A stretch of DNA of 64,000 bases, taken from contig NZ_CP107780.1 in the NCBI RefSeq assembly GCF_036345175.1, positions 4,154,001 through 4,218,000 on the forward strand, in the 5' to 3' direction. The notes under the pieces were generated by a model. That model searched no databases and had not been told where the DNA came from. It saw only the letters and a program-made list of their open reading frames with translations. Shown piece after piece: positions 50,949 to 58,104 of the stretch. The DNA is from Streptomyces sp. NBC_00576. GTDB taxonomy: Bacteria; Actinomycetota; Actinomycetes; Streptomycetales; Streptomycetaceae. Within the stretch, counting starts at the first letter, position 1; each line of letters begins with the position of its first letter. The position numbers and the translations under genes are program-made.

Positions 50949-51009
50949 CGTCCAGGAGTCACCGCACATGTAGGGAAGTCGGCACCGTAGGCCGGGCAGA
51001 AAAAGCTTT

Positions 51010-51068
51010 CGCGGGGACCGCCGCACCCCCCGTTGCCGGGAGGGCGGGACGACGGCGGTCCCCGCGAG
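51010..51068. terminator. long-stem hairpin after membrane-protein gene
   Basis: TCGCGGGGACCGCCG (51010-51024) pairs perfectly with 51054-51068 (15 bp). The 29-nt loop can fold further. It follows the membrane-protein gene by 83 bp. Confidence 0.7.
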
Positions 51069-51156
51069 GGACGCGGGCCGGGTCAGGGCCGGGCTGGCGC
51101 GTCCTGGGCGTCGGTGGAGGTCCGGGAGCCGCTCCGGAGGTCCGTGACGCCGTTTT

Positions 51157-51200
51157 GGTGTCGGCCTGGGCGGGGAGCCGCTCCCGCCCTTGCCGACACC
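51157..51200. terminator. two-tier hairpin, original terminator side of the CBS gene
   Basis: Outer arms GGTGTCGGC/GCCGACACC (51157-51165 / 51192-51200) enclose inner arms GGGCGGG/CCCGCCC (51168-51174 / 51183-51189). It lies 154 bp beyond the displaced CBS-domain fragment in its reading direction. The rest of 50928-51353 holds no gene; another small hairpin is near 51269-51297. Confidence 0.6.
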
Positions 51201-51353
51201 CCTAATGTGCCGGACCCGTGTTAAGCGTGTGCTGCGCGGACGTGACGCCCTCGTACCACTTCCACGAAGTCCCCGTCCGAAAGGATTCGGAACGGGACAT
51301 CGCGGCGCACACCGCAAGTTCCCCTCCGAAACGCCCCGTTCACCGGATGTTCG

Positions 51354-51824
51354 CTACTGCTTGCCGCCCTTGGCCAGGAAGGCCAGCAGGTCCTGCCGGC
51401 TGACGACTCCGGTCGGCTTGCCCTCGACGAGCACGATCGCCGCGTCGTGGGCGCCCAGTACGGACATCAGGTCGCCGACCGGTTCGCCGGAGCCGACCTG
51501 GGGCAGCGGCGCCGACATGTGCTTCTCCAGCGGGTCGTCGAGCGAGGCCCGCTGGGTGAACAGCGCGTCGAGCAGTTCACGTTCGACGACCGACCCGACG
51601 ACCTCCGCCGCCATGACGTCCGGGTGTCCGGCGCCGGGCTTCACGATCGGCATCTGGGAGACGCCGTACTCACGCAGCACCTCGATGGCCTGACCGACGG
51701 TCTCGTCCGGGTGCATATGGACGAGGGAGGGGATGTGACCGTGCGCCTTGTCGTCGAGGACGTCGGCGACGCGGGCGGAGGGGCCGGTGTCCTCCAGGAA
51801 GCCGTAGTCCGCCATCCACTCGTC
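51354..51824 (-). pseudogene. displaced 3' end of the host cystathionine beta-synthase gene (CBS-pair domain)
   Basis: Reads DEW at the att core, then MADYGFLEDTGPSARVADVL and two CBS motifs (HMHPDETVGQAIEVLRE, VSQMPIVKPGAGHPDV, EKHMSAPLPQVGSGEPVGDL, GVVSRQDLLAFLAKGGKQ). It corresponds residue for residue (153 versus 152) to the C-terminal part of the intact enzyme at 54187-55575, roughly two thirds identical by eye. It lacks the catalytic domain because the element 51825-54654 separates it from the 5' part. The ATG at 51815 could allow translation as a free 153-residue CBS-pair protein, but no good ribosome-binding site is present. Confidence 0.88.
51814..51824. other. attachment-site core, integrase-proximal
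   Basis: ATCCACTCGTC, identical to 54644-54654. To its left is host CBS-pair DNA; to its right ATCGGCAAACATG (51831-51843), which is inverted-complementary at 11 of 13 bases to the arm 54633-54645 at the other end. The rejoined ends thus give a dyad-armed attP centred on the core. Confidence 0.75.
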
Positions 51825-51890
51825 CAGTCAATCGGCAAACATGCAGATTGCTGTTACGATCCTCGAAACAACTAGTAGGGGGACTACGCC

Positions 51891-53540
51891 TTGGCTGGCA
51901 CCTCGCGCAGCTATCTGAACCCTGACCTGGTCAAAGCCCTGTCCGAGGGACAGACCTTCGAGCAGTGGCTAGGGGACCGGATACCCGGCATCGACTACGC
52001 CCGGATCAGCGGCGACCAGGCCGTCAGGTCCAGCACGAAGGCCAAGACGAGAGAGAAGGGTGTCGGTATCCGGCACCAGCACGAGGGCAACGACGAGGTA
52101 GCGGCAGAGCACGGCATCGCCATCGTCCGCTTCTACGAGGACAACAACATCACCGCGGCTGACCCAGACATCGTTCGTCCCAGCTTTCGCGAGATGACCC
52201 GAGCCATGCTCCACCGGAAGGTCCCCGAGGGCTACCCCGTCCGAGCCATCGTCGCCACCGAGTACGAGCGAGTCTGGCGACTGCCCGAGGACTACATCCG
52301 CTTCCGCCGCGCCGTGATCTCCGAGCCGGACGGCTTCTTTGTCGAGCGAGGCAAGCCCTACGACATCCACAGCGTTGGGGGCAACATCGTCGGACTCGTC
52401 AACTCGGGCGTCTCCGAGGGCGAGGTCTCCAAGACGAAGGAACGCATCCTGCGCAACATGCGCAGGCGTGCCCAGGACGGCACCACTCCCGGCGGCCGAC
52501 GCCGCTTCGGCTGGCTCGCCCAGGACCTCAGGGAGGGCCGAGCCACGAACATGGCCCTCGACCCCGACGAGGCCCCCTACGTTCGCAAGATGATCGACTG
52601 GGCTCTCGAAGGCCGGGCCTGGAAGACGATCGCCCGAGACCTCAACGAGCTGGGCTCGGTCGGAGCATCCGGGAAGCCCTGGTCGGGGGAAACGGTCCGC
52701 CAGCTCCTCGTCAATCCCGTGATCTGCGGCATGCGCCAGGTGAAGGGCGAGATCGTCAAGGACACCAAGACGGGTGAGCCGGTCATGGGCAAGTGGGAGA
52801 CGATCGCCACCGTTGAAGAGTGGGAAGCGATCCGCGACCTGTCAAAGCGGCGCGGAGCACAGCGGGGCATGCGCCTGACCAACGGCGGAGGCAAGGTTCC
52901 TGGTGCCCCCGAGTCCCGCGCACGCAAGTACCTCTTCAGCGGCTTCCTGCGGTGTGGTGCTACGCGCAGGGACGGTAAGGGCATCTGCAACGCCAAGATG
53001 GGAGGGGTGCGCCGGCCGACGGCGAGCAACCCGGATAACTGCGTCTATCAGTGCGTGAGCTTGGATTGCGGAAAGACGGCCCGCAGCTTGCAGAAGGTTG
53101 ATGAGTTCCTTGGAGAGCTGGTGATTCGGGCCCTCGAAGCGGAGTTCAAGCACGCAGAGACGAAGTCGACTCCGTGGGAGGGCGAAGAGAAGCTGACGGT
53201 CCTGAAAACGAAGAAAGACTCCCTCGAATCCAAGTGGCTGGAGGGAGCTGTGTCGGACGACCAGTTCTACCGGCTGACGCCGCAGCTCGAAGAGCAGATT
53301 GAGGCCCTGGAAGAGGACCGCAGGGAGCACGCGGCGATCGAGGCCGCGAACAACACCTTCTCCGGTTGGGACCGGTCGAAGTGGGCTGGGATGGACTTGA
53401 CTCAGAAGCGCATGGCTATCGGCCGGATCATGCACGCGGCAATCATCATGCCCTTCCCCGAGGGGCGGTCCAAGAGGGCACCGTTCGACGCCAACCTGAT
53501 CAAGGTCATCCCTCGTAGGTCGAGTGCTCAGCAAGACTGA
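51891..53540 (+). CDS. large serine recombinase (integrase)
   Basis: 549 residues. Catalytic domain with Arg38 and nucleophile Ser40 in IDYARISGDQ, REKGVGIRHQHEG, AIVRFYEDNNITA and AIVATEYERVWRLPED. Recombinase domain (about 185-300: GGRRRFGWLAQD, ARDLNELG, WSGETVRQLLVNPVICG), zinc ribbon with four Cys (FLRCGATRRDGKGICNAKMG, CVSLDCGK), a coiled coil (EEKLTVLKTKKDSLESKW; PQLEEQIEALEEDRR) and a C-terminal tail. TTG 51891 preceded by AGGGGGA. It sits 67 bp from the attachment core and shall catalyse integration of the element. phiC31/TG1/R4-type class; closest relative not determined. Confidence 0.95.
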   Translation: MAGTSRSYLNPDLVKALSEGQTFEQWLGDRIPGIDYARISGDQAVRSSTKAKTREKGVGIRHQHEGNDEVAAEHGIAIVRFYEDNNITAADPDIVRPSFREMTRAMLHRKVPEGYPVRAIVATEYERVWRLPEDYIRFRRAVISEPDGFFVERGKPYDIHSVGGNIVGLVNSGVSEGEVSKTKERILRNMRRRAQDGTTPGGRRRFGWLAQDLREGRATNMALDPDEAPYVRKMIDWALEGRAWKTIARDLNELGSVGASGKPWSGETVRQLLVNPVICGMRQVKGEIVKDTKTGEPVMGKWETIATVEEWEAIRDLSKRRGAQRGMRLTNGGGKVPGAPESRARKYLFSGFLRCGATRRDGKGICNAKMGGVRRPTASNPDNCVYQCVSLDCGKTARSLQKVDEFLGELVIRALEAEFKHAETKSTPWEGEEKLTVLKTKKDSLESKWLEGAVSDDQFYRLTPQLEEQIEALEEDRREHAAIEAANNTFSGWDRSKWAGMDLTQKRMAIGRIMHAAIIMPFPEGRSKRAPFDANLIKVIPRRSSAQQD

Positions 53541-53643
53541 GGATCGCTCGCAGTTCTCGGTTAGCATCCTCGGGCAGAGGCAGGATGTTGCCCACCTCCC
53601 ACGTCACCCAGTCGTCAACGCTAATCGGCTCAAAGGTGCTCAA
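53506..53643 (-). CDS. 45-residue element protein, paralog of the 49-residue one
   Basis: TTG 53643 has GAGGAGG eight bases upstream. The product contains SVDDWVTWEVGNILPLPED and ELRAILSLAEH, and matches the pattern of the protein at 53995-54144 (TVDGWVSKQLETLLPSIDQD, ELWTVL): V-D-x-W-V-x(6)-(L/I)-L-P, then E-L-x2-(V/I)-L. That similarity supports both as real genes. The 3' end overlaps the integrase 3' end by 35 bp, convergent. Candidate recombination directionality factor or small regulator; unproven. Confidence 0.6.
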   Translation of the reverse strand: MSTFEPISVDDWVTWEVGNILPLPEDANRELRAILSLAEHSTYEG

Positions 53644-53646
53644 CTC

Positions 53647-53757
53647 TTAGCCTCCTCGCAACAGGCCCCCGGCATCCCGCACTGGGGCCAGGGACAGCGT
53701 GGCCTGCTTCGCGGTCCAGTACGGCAGGACCACGTGACCGGCGACCAGGCCTCGCAT
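53647..53757 (-). CDS. possible 36-residue protein in element
   Basis: MRGLVAGHVVLPYWTAKQAT plus 16 residues from ATG 53757; its TAA falls just before the start of the 45-residue gene and inside its ribosome-binding region, suggesting coupling. There is no clear Shine-Dalgarno of its own and it is very short, so it may be spurious. The stretch upstream, 53758-53950, holds no convincing gene. Confidence 0.25.
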   Translation of the reverse strand: MRGLVAGHVVLPYWTAKQATLSLAPVRDAGGLLRGG

Positions 53758-53950
53758 GTCCGGAACTCGTGGTCCCTCGAAACACCTTTCGGAGGCGGCC
53801 TGCCAGCCCCTACCCCGAACGCTGTGCGCTGGAAGGTCCCGGTCGCGTCTCCCCCGAGGCGATCGGGACCGCTGTGTGTCTGCACGCGCTACAGGCCCCC
53901 TGTGCACGGTTCCGGACCCTCGCGGGCGCTTCGCGCCGTAGACAGCACAG

Positions 53951-53975
53951 CGCCCCCGGCCGATGGCCGGGGGCG
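53951..53975. terminator. terminator hairpin within element
   Basis: CGCCCCCGGCC-GAT-GGCCGGGGGCG, perfect 11-bp stem with 3-nt loop, 20 bp after the stop of the 49-residue gene; should end transcription coming from the cystathionine beta-synthase gene. Confidence 0.8.
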
Positions 53976-53994
53976 TCTAGCTGAGGCGGAGGAG

Positions 53995-54144
53995 TCAGGC
54001 TGCTTCGGCCTGGTGGCTGCTGTCCGGGTTCAGGACGGTCCACAGTTCTGCCCAGGTGTCCTGGTCGATGGACGGAAGCAGCGTTTCGAGCTGCTTGGAA
54101 ACCCACCCGTCCACGGTCGGGTAGGTCTCGATCTTCTTAGCCAT
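53995..54144 (-). CDS. 49-residue element protein
   Basis: ATG 54144 with a strong GGAGGA five bases upstream. MAKKIETYPTVDGWVSKQLE, then TLLPSIDQDTWAELWTVL, a helical acidic protein with three Trp. It follows the swapped cystathionine beta-synthase stop by 42 bp on the same strand and is probably transcribed with it. Similar to the 45-residue protein at 53506-53643. Function unknown; a directionality factor for the integrase is one possibility. Confidence 0.7.
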   Translation of the reverse strand: MAKKIETYPTVDGWVSKQLETLLPSIDQDTWAELWTVLNPDSSHQAEAA

Positions 54145-54186
54145 GGTTCTCCTCCGCACAGGTCTTGTCCCGCAGGGGACGTGCTG

Positions 54187-55575
54187 TCAGCCGGTGGAGT
54201 CGGAAAGGAAGGCCAACAGGTCTTGGCGGGTGATCACTCCGGTGGGCTTGCCGTCCACCAGGACCACCGCCGCGTCCCGTCCTTCCAACACGGACATCAT
54301 CCGTGCTACCGGTTCTCCCGATCCGACAACCGGCAGTGGCGGGCTCATGTGCTTCTCGATCGGGTCTCCCGACCCGGCGCGATCGGCGAACAGTGCATGC
54401 AAGAGCACTCGTTCGTCCACGGCCCCGATCACTTCGGGGGCCATCACATCGGGATGCCCAGCTCCCTTGGCCACTACCGGCATCTGCGATACCCCGAACT
54501 CCCTCAGTACCTCGACTGCGGCCCCAACGGTCTCGGTGGGGTGCATGTGTACGAAGTTCGGGATGCCGCCTCCCTCCTTCTGCTTCAGCACGTCTCCTGC
54601 GGTCGACTCCGTTGCCGTGGCTTCGCTGAACCCATGTTGACCGATCCACTCGTCGTTGAAGATCTTGCTGAGGTACCCGCGCCCGCTGTCGGGCAGCAGC
54701 ACGACGACGACATCGTCCGGTCCGAGCCGCTCCGCGACCCGCAGTGCGGCGACGACAGCCATTCCGCAGGAGCCGCCCACCAGCAGGCCCTCCTCCTTGG
54801 CGAGCCGCCGGGTCATCTGGAAGGAGTCCTTGTCGGACACGGCGATGATCTCGTCGGCGACGGTCCGGTCGTAGGCGGTGGGCCAGAAGTCCTCCCCCAC
54901 CCCTTCGACGAGGTACGGCCGTCCGGACCCCCCGGAGTACACGGACCCTTCCGGGTCGGCCCCGACGACCTGGACGCGCCCGTCACTGGCGTCCTTCAGA
55001 TAGCGCCCGGTCCCGGAAATCGTTCCCCCGGTCCCCACTCCGGCCACGAAGTGGGTGATCCGCCCCTCGGTCTGCTCCCACAGCTCGGGGCCGGTGGAGT
55101 GATAGTGCGAGAGGGGGTTGTGGGGGTTGGAGTACTGGTCGGGCTTCCAGGCGCCCGGCGTCTCGCGCACCAGCCGGTCGGACACGTTGTAGTACGAGTC
55201 CGGGTGCTCTGGGTCAACAGCGGTGGGGCAGACCACCACGTCGGCGCCGTACGCACGCATCACGTTGATCTTGTCGGTGGAGACCTTGTCGGGGCAGACG
55301 AAGATGCACTTGTAGCCCTTCTGCTGAGCCACGATGGCCAGCCCGACCCCGGTGTTTCCGCTGGTCGGCTCAACGATCGTGCCGCCGGGCCGGAGCTCGC
55401 CGCTCTCCTCCGCCGCCTCGATCATGCGCAGGGCGATGCGGTCCTTCACGGAGCCGCCGGGGTTGAAGTACTCGACCTTCGCGAGGACGGTCGCCTGGAT
55501 GCCCGCGGTCACACTGTTGAGCCTCAGCAGCGGGGTGTTGCCGACGAGGCTGATCATCGAGTCGTGGAATTGCAC
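54187..55575 (-). CDS. cystathionine beta-synthase, domain-swapped by integration
   Basis: 462 residues. PLP fold II catalytic domain (1-305): PLP Lys44 in NPGGSVKDR, SGNTGVG, and GTGGTISGTGR; makes cystathionine from serine (or cysteine-type substrates) and homocysteine in transsulfuration. C-terminal CBS pair (about 335-462): HMHPTETVGAAVEVLRE, VVGSGEPVARMM, GVITRQDLLAFL, which in other members binds adenosyl ligands and regulates. Residues up to Trp310 lie outside the att core (host) and those after it within the element. GTG 55575 (VQFHDSMISLVGNTPL) preceded by CCGGAGA; a 24-residue longer start at 55647 is less likely. Confidence 0.93.
   Translation of the reverse strand: MQFHDSMISLVGNTPLLRLNSVTAGIQATVLAKVEYFNPGGSVKDRIALRMIEAAEESGELRPGGTIVEPTSGNTGVGLAIVAQQKGYKCIFVCPDKVSTDKINVMRAYGADVVVCPTAVDPEHPDSYYNVSDRLVRETPGAWKPDQYSNPHNPLSHYHSTGPELWEQTEGRITHFVAGVGTGGTISGTGRYLKDASDGRVQVVGADPEGSVYSGGSGRPYLVEGVGEDFWPTAYDRTVADEIIAVSDKDSFQMTRRLAKEEGLLVGGSCGMAVVAALRVAERLGPDDVVVVLLPDSGRGYLSKIFNDEWIGQHGFSEATATESTAGDVLKQKEGGGIPNFVHMHPTETVGAAVEVLREFGVSQMPVVAKGAGHPDVMAPEVIGAVDERVLLHALFADRAGSGDPIEKHMSPPLPVVGSGEPVARMMSVLEGRDAAVVLVDGKPTGVITRQDLLAFLSDSTG
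54644..54654. other. attachment-site core, distal
   Basis: ATCCACTCGTC, second identical copy, in frame as codons for D-E-W of the enzyme. Left-hand arm CATGTTGACCGAT (54633-54645) belongs to the element and mirrors ATCGGCAAACATG at 51831-51843. Confidence 0.75.
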
Positions 55576-55726
55576 CGTTGTCTCCGGTTGCCGCACATAA
55601 AAGTGGTTGTCATTGGTGCGGCCCAGCCTAAGGCTCCCCCTCGGCATTCACCTCACGTAACGATTGGCGGACGGTCGGTACGGGGCAAGGAGTGGTTGTA
55701 CGGCTACGAGGAGGTGGCGGCGACGC

Positions 55727-56761
55727 ATGACGAGCATGTCCAGGGCAAGGGTGGCCCGGCGGATCGCGGCCGGCGCTGCGTACGGCGGTGGCGGGATCGG
55801 CCTGATGAGCGCGGCGGCCGTGGGACTGGTGCTGGCCGAGGTACGGATGGCGAAACGCCAGGTGGGCAACGGCGGCAGTCCGCACCCGCCGAGTGCGGAC
55901 GGCCTGTACGGACGCGTGTACGCGACGCCCGGTGAGCCCCCGCTCAGACTCGTCCTGCTGGGCGACTCCACGGCAGCGGGCCAGGGCGTCCACCGGGCCC
56001 GCCAGACCCCGGGCGCCCTGCTCGCGTCCGGTCTCTCGGCGGTCGCGGAACGCCCGGTGGAACTGCGCAACGTGGCGCTGCCCGGCGCCCAGTCCGACGA
56101 CCTGGACCGCCAGGTGGGGCTGACCGTCTCGGCGTCCGAGTGGATCCCGGACATCTGCGTGATCATGGTCGGCGCGAACGACGTCACCCACCGGATGCCC
56201 CCGACGCGCTCGGTCCGCCACCTTTCCTCGGCGGTACGCAGGCTGCGTACGGCGGGTGCGGAAGTGGTCGTGGGCACCTGTCCCGACCTGGGCACCGTCG
56301 AGCAGGTCCAGCAGCCGCTGCGCTGGCTGGCCCGCCGGGCGTCCCGGCATCTGGCGGCGGCCCAGACGATCGGGGTCGTGGAACAGGGGGGCCGCACGGT
56401 GTCGCTGGGCGACCTGCTCGGCCCCGAGTTCGAGGCGAACCCGCGCGAACTGTTCGGCCCGGACAACTACCACCCCTCCGCGGAGGGCTACGCGACGGCG
56501 GCGATGGCGGTACTCCCCACGGTGTGCGCGGCCCTGGGCCTGTGGCCTGCGGAGGAGGAGCGCCCGGACGTGTCCCGCCGCGAGGGCTTCCTGCCGGTGG
56601 CGCGTGCGGCGGCAGCGGCGGTGTCGGAGCCAGGCACGGAGGTCACGGCCGCGATGCCCACGGGGCCCAGGGGACCCTGGGCACTCCTCAAACGCAGGCG
56701 GCGCAGGCGGGTACCGGCGACGGACCCGGCGCCTACGCCGGGGGGAGTGTCGAGCGGCTGA
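55727..56761 (+). CDS. SGNH/GDSL-family hydrolase, secreted or membrane-anchored
   Basis: 344 residues. N-terminal hydrophobic segment (GGIGLMSAAAVGLVLAEV, about 20-38) acts as signal anchor. SGNH blocks: LVLLGDSTAAGQG (nucleophile Ser), LPGAQSDDL, VGANDVTH and DNYHPSAEGYA (catalytic Asp/His). Lipase/esterase or acyl-hydrolase; substrate unknown. C-terminal extension basic and Pro-rich. ATG 55727 with GAGGAGG upstream; MTSMSRARV has a second possible ATG at 55736. Divergent from the cystathionine beta-synthase gene. Confidence 0.9.
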   Translation: MTSMSRARVARRIAAGAAYGGGGIGLMSAAAVGLVLAEVRMAKRQVGNGGSPHPPSADGLYGRVYATPGEPPLRLVLLGDSTAAGQGVHRARQTPGALLASGLSAVAERPVELRNVALPGAQSDDLDRQVGLTVSASEWIPDICVIMVGANDVTHRMPPTRSVRHLSSAVRRLRTAGAEVVVGTCPDLGTVEQVQQPLRWLARRASRHLAAAQTIGVVEQGGRTVSLGDLLGPEFEANPRELFGPDNYHPSAEGYATAAMAVLPTVCAALGLWPAEEERPDVSRREGFLPVARAAAAAVSEPGTEVTAAMPTGPRGPWALLKRRRRRRVPATDPAPTPGGVSSG

Positions 56762-56798
56762 TCCCGGCGAGGGCGTGCCGGAGGGGGAATCGCCAGAA

Positions 56799-56830
56799 CC
56801 GGCCCTCCGTGACATGTCGCGGAGGGCCGG
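56799..56830. terminator. bidirectional terminator hairpin
   Basis: CCGGCCCTCC (56799-56808) pairs with GGAGGGCCGG (56821-56830), 12-nt loop, between the SGNH gene and the convergent small-gene operon. Confidence 0.8.
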
Positions 56831-56839
56831 ACCTTGGCG

Positions 56840-57036
56840 TCAGGGGCGGACTCCCCTGGCCGGGGCGGGAATCGGGGCCGGATGGTGGCAGGTGCAGGTG
56901 CACACGAGGTAGTGGACGCCGGGTACGCCGGTGTCGCGGGGTTCGGAGTCCTGGCACCCGGGGTGCTGGCCCAGGACGCAGCGGGGGACCGGAACAAAGG
57001 TTCGGTTGTCCAGATCGGGTCGTGGGGTTGGGTCAT
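56840..57036 (-). pseudogene. frameshifted small Cys/His-rich protein gene
   Basis: ATG 57036 overlaps the previous stop (ATGA) and reads MTQPHDP, but then continues in the wrong frame. In the -1 frame the sequence reads DLDNRTFVPVPRCVLGQHPG, then DTGVPGVHYLVCTCTCHHPAP to a stop at 56840, a protein-like Cys/His-rich sequence with no start of its own. Adding one C in the GACCCG run near 57017 restores a 65-residue gene; total length 197 nt is one short of a multiple of three. Either a one-base deletion or a sequencing error. Confidence 0.55.
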
Positions 57037-57230
57037 CGCCTCCCCCTGTCCCGGTCGAGGTCCGTCCCTCCGACCAGTGGAATCACGTACCAGCGTGCGC
57101 CCCTGGCGTCCTTGTGGTCTCCCTCGTGTCCTTTGGGGAGGATGCAGGCTCCGCTCTCGCTGAAGATCGGCGCCCGGTAGAAGAGCGAGGCGCGAACGGT
57201 CCCGCACGCGGTGGTCGGGATGGTGGTCAT
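57033..57230 (-). CDS. small protein with Cys/His cluster, unknown
   Basis: 65 residues from ATG 57230 (GGAGG upstream, overlapping the previous stop as ATGA). Contains ACGTVRASLFYRAP, ACILPKGHEGDHKDARGARW: C..C-x5-GH-x2-DH, a possible zinc site of a type frequent in small actinobacterial proteins beside XRE/DUF397 pairs. Second to last of four coupled small genes. Confidence 0.6.
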   Translation of the reverse strand: MTTIPTTACGTVRASLFYRAPIFSESGACILPKGHEGDHKDARGARWYVIPLVGGTDLDRDRGRR

Positions 57231-57427
57231 CCGGCACCTCCGTCGTACGCCCGGCGGTAGTCGTCCCACAGTCCTTGTCCGTTCTCACACCCGTCCTGTA
57301 CTCGGCTGACGCGCTTGCAGTCGGCGCACTTGCGTGCGTGCTCGAACCAGTGCCGGTAGGCCCGCAACATCGGCAACTCGGCCTGCGGTACAGCGGCTTG
57401 GACCCTGGTGCCCCTGGCGCTGGTCAT
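57227..57427 (-). CDS. small CxxC protein, unknown
   Basis: 66 residues from ATG 57427. Helical HWFEHARKCADCKRVSRVQD followed by CENGQGLWDDYRRAYDG. The C-x2-C...C spacing recalls the CxxC proteins at 11892 and 12053, which also adjoin an XRE/DUF397 pair. Coupled by ATGA overlaps to both neighbours. Confidence 0.65.
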   Translation of the reverse strand: MTSARGTRVQAAVPQAELPMLRAYRHWFEHARKCADCKRVSRVQDGCENGQGLWDDYRRAYDGGAG

Positions 57428-57855
57428 CGGGCCCTCACCGCGCTCAGCTCGGCGTGGATGTTCCGGGTGTCGCCGCTGATGCCGAAGTCCACGGCCAGCA
57501 CGGTGATCGCCAGGCGGCGCAACCGCACCGCCCGCTCACGCGCCGCCCAATAGGGACGCACCCGGGCCGCACGGGGCGCCGCGACAGAGTCCATGAGAGC
57601 GGGTAGGTACGGCCGTGACAGCCGGGACGCGGAACCGTCGAGGGGTGCCCGGTCGGTGCTGTACGGCGACCGGCGCACAGCAGGCGCGCATTCCGCTGGA
57701 GCGCGAGGATCCCCTGCGTTCTTGCTGGTCACGACGGCGCGTGTTGCCGTCGAGGGTTTCCGGCGGGTGCCGGTCGGTGGGATCAGGCGGGTGAGACCCC
57801 AGAGAACCAGGGTCACCACCACCCAGTGCAGCGCCGCAGCGCTACGCTCGGCCAT
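57424..57855 (-). CDS. small membrane protein of the XRE-linked operon
   Basis: 143 residues from ATG 57855, chosen because GGAG lies nine bases ahead; GTG 57870 and ATG 57861 are possible. TM helix LHWVVVTLVLWGLTRLIPP at 10-28, then a Ser/Arg/Pro-rich stretch and a C-terminal helical segment (ARERAVRLRRLAITVLAVDF). First gene of the minus-strand small-gene operon, divergent from the XRE regulator. No family recognised. Confidence 0.6.
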   Translation of the reverse strand: MAERSAAALHWVVVTLVLWGLTRLIPPTGTRRKPSTATRAVVTSKNAGDPRAPAECAPAVRRSPYSTDRAPLDGSASRLSRPYLPALMDSVAAPRAARVRPYWAARERAVRLRRLAITVLAVDFGISGDTRNIHAELSAVRAR

Positions 57856-57944
57856 GTTCATCAACTCCACTTCAGTTGGCGAGCCACGCCCCGGGGGTCC
57901 TGACCGACTCGCCGGGGTCTTCTTGTCTCGTGCTCACCGTCCTC

Positions 57945-57979
57945 CCTGGCATCTGGCATCCGCAATAGAATCTGCCAGG
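57945..57979. promoter_or_regulatory. candidate operator between XRE gene and small-gene operon
   Basis: CCTGGCA (57945-57951) and TGCCAGG (57973-57979) form a 7-bp-arm dyad; CTGGCAT is also directly repeated (57946-57952, 57953-57959). Position suits autoregulation by the divergent XRE protein. Confidence 0.45.
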
Positions 57980-58104
57980 AATCAGCCTTGGTGGAAGAAA
58001 TGGCACATGCCAACGCATGCGCATGGCTTCCGCAGTGCAAGCGACGGATGCAAGGCTGAACACATCGCACGCAACGCGCGCACATGCGCGGGATCGGGGA
58101 GCAC

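Larger units (their letters stand above)
51814..54654. mobile_element. 2.8-kb serine-integrase element inserted in the cystathionine beta-synthase gene
   Basis: Bounded by an identical 11-bp core (51814-51824 and 54644-54654) at the DEW codons of the enzyme gene. It contains attachment-site arm, large serine recombinase (51891-53540), two or three tiny minus-strand genes and, at the far end, a complete replacement 3' coding end for the target gene (54187-54643). No replication, transfer or phage structural gene is seen, so it is a minimal or decayed integrative element. Confidence 0.85.

Noticed and set aside
51010..51200. Riboswitch or structured ncRNA
   Set aside because: The long GC hairpins lie at gene ends on both sides and fit terminators better; no known riboswitch motif seen.
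54187..55575. Cysteine synthase instead of cystathionine beta-synthase
   Set aside because: The catalytic fold is shared, but the C-terminal CBS pair and the length of 462 residues fit the cystathionine beta-synthase group.
53524..55935. 803-codon + frame running through the element and across the cystathionine beta-synthase gene
   Set aside because: Crosses the attachment core and is antisense to a conserved PLP enzyme; no ribosome-binding site.
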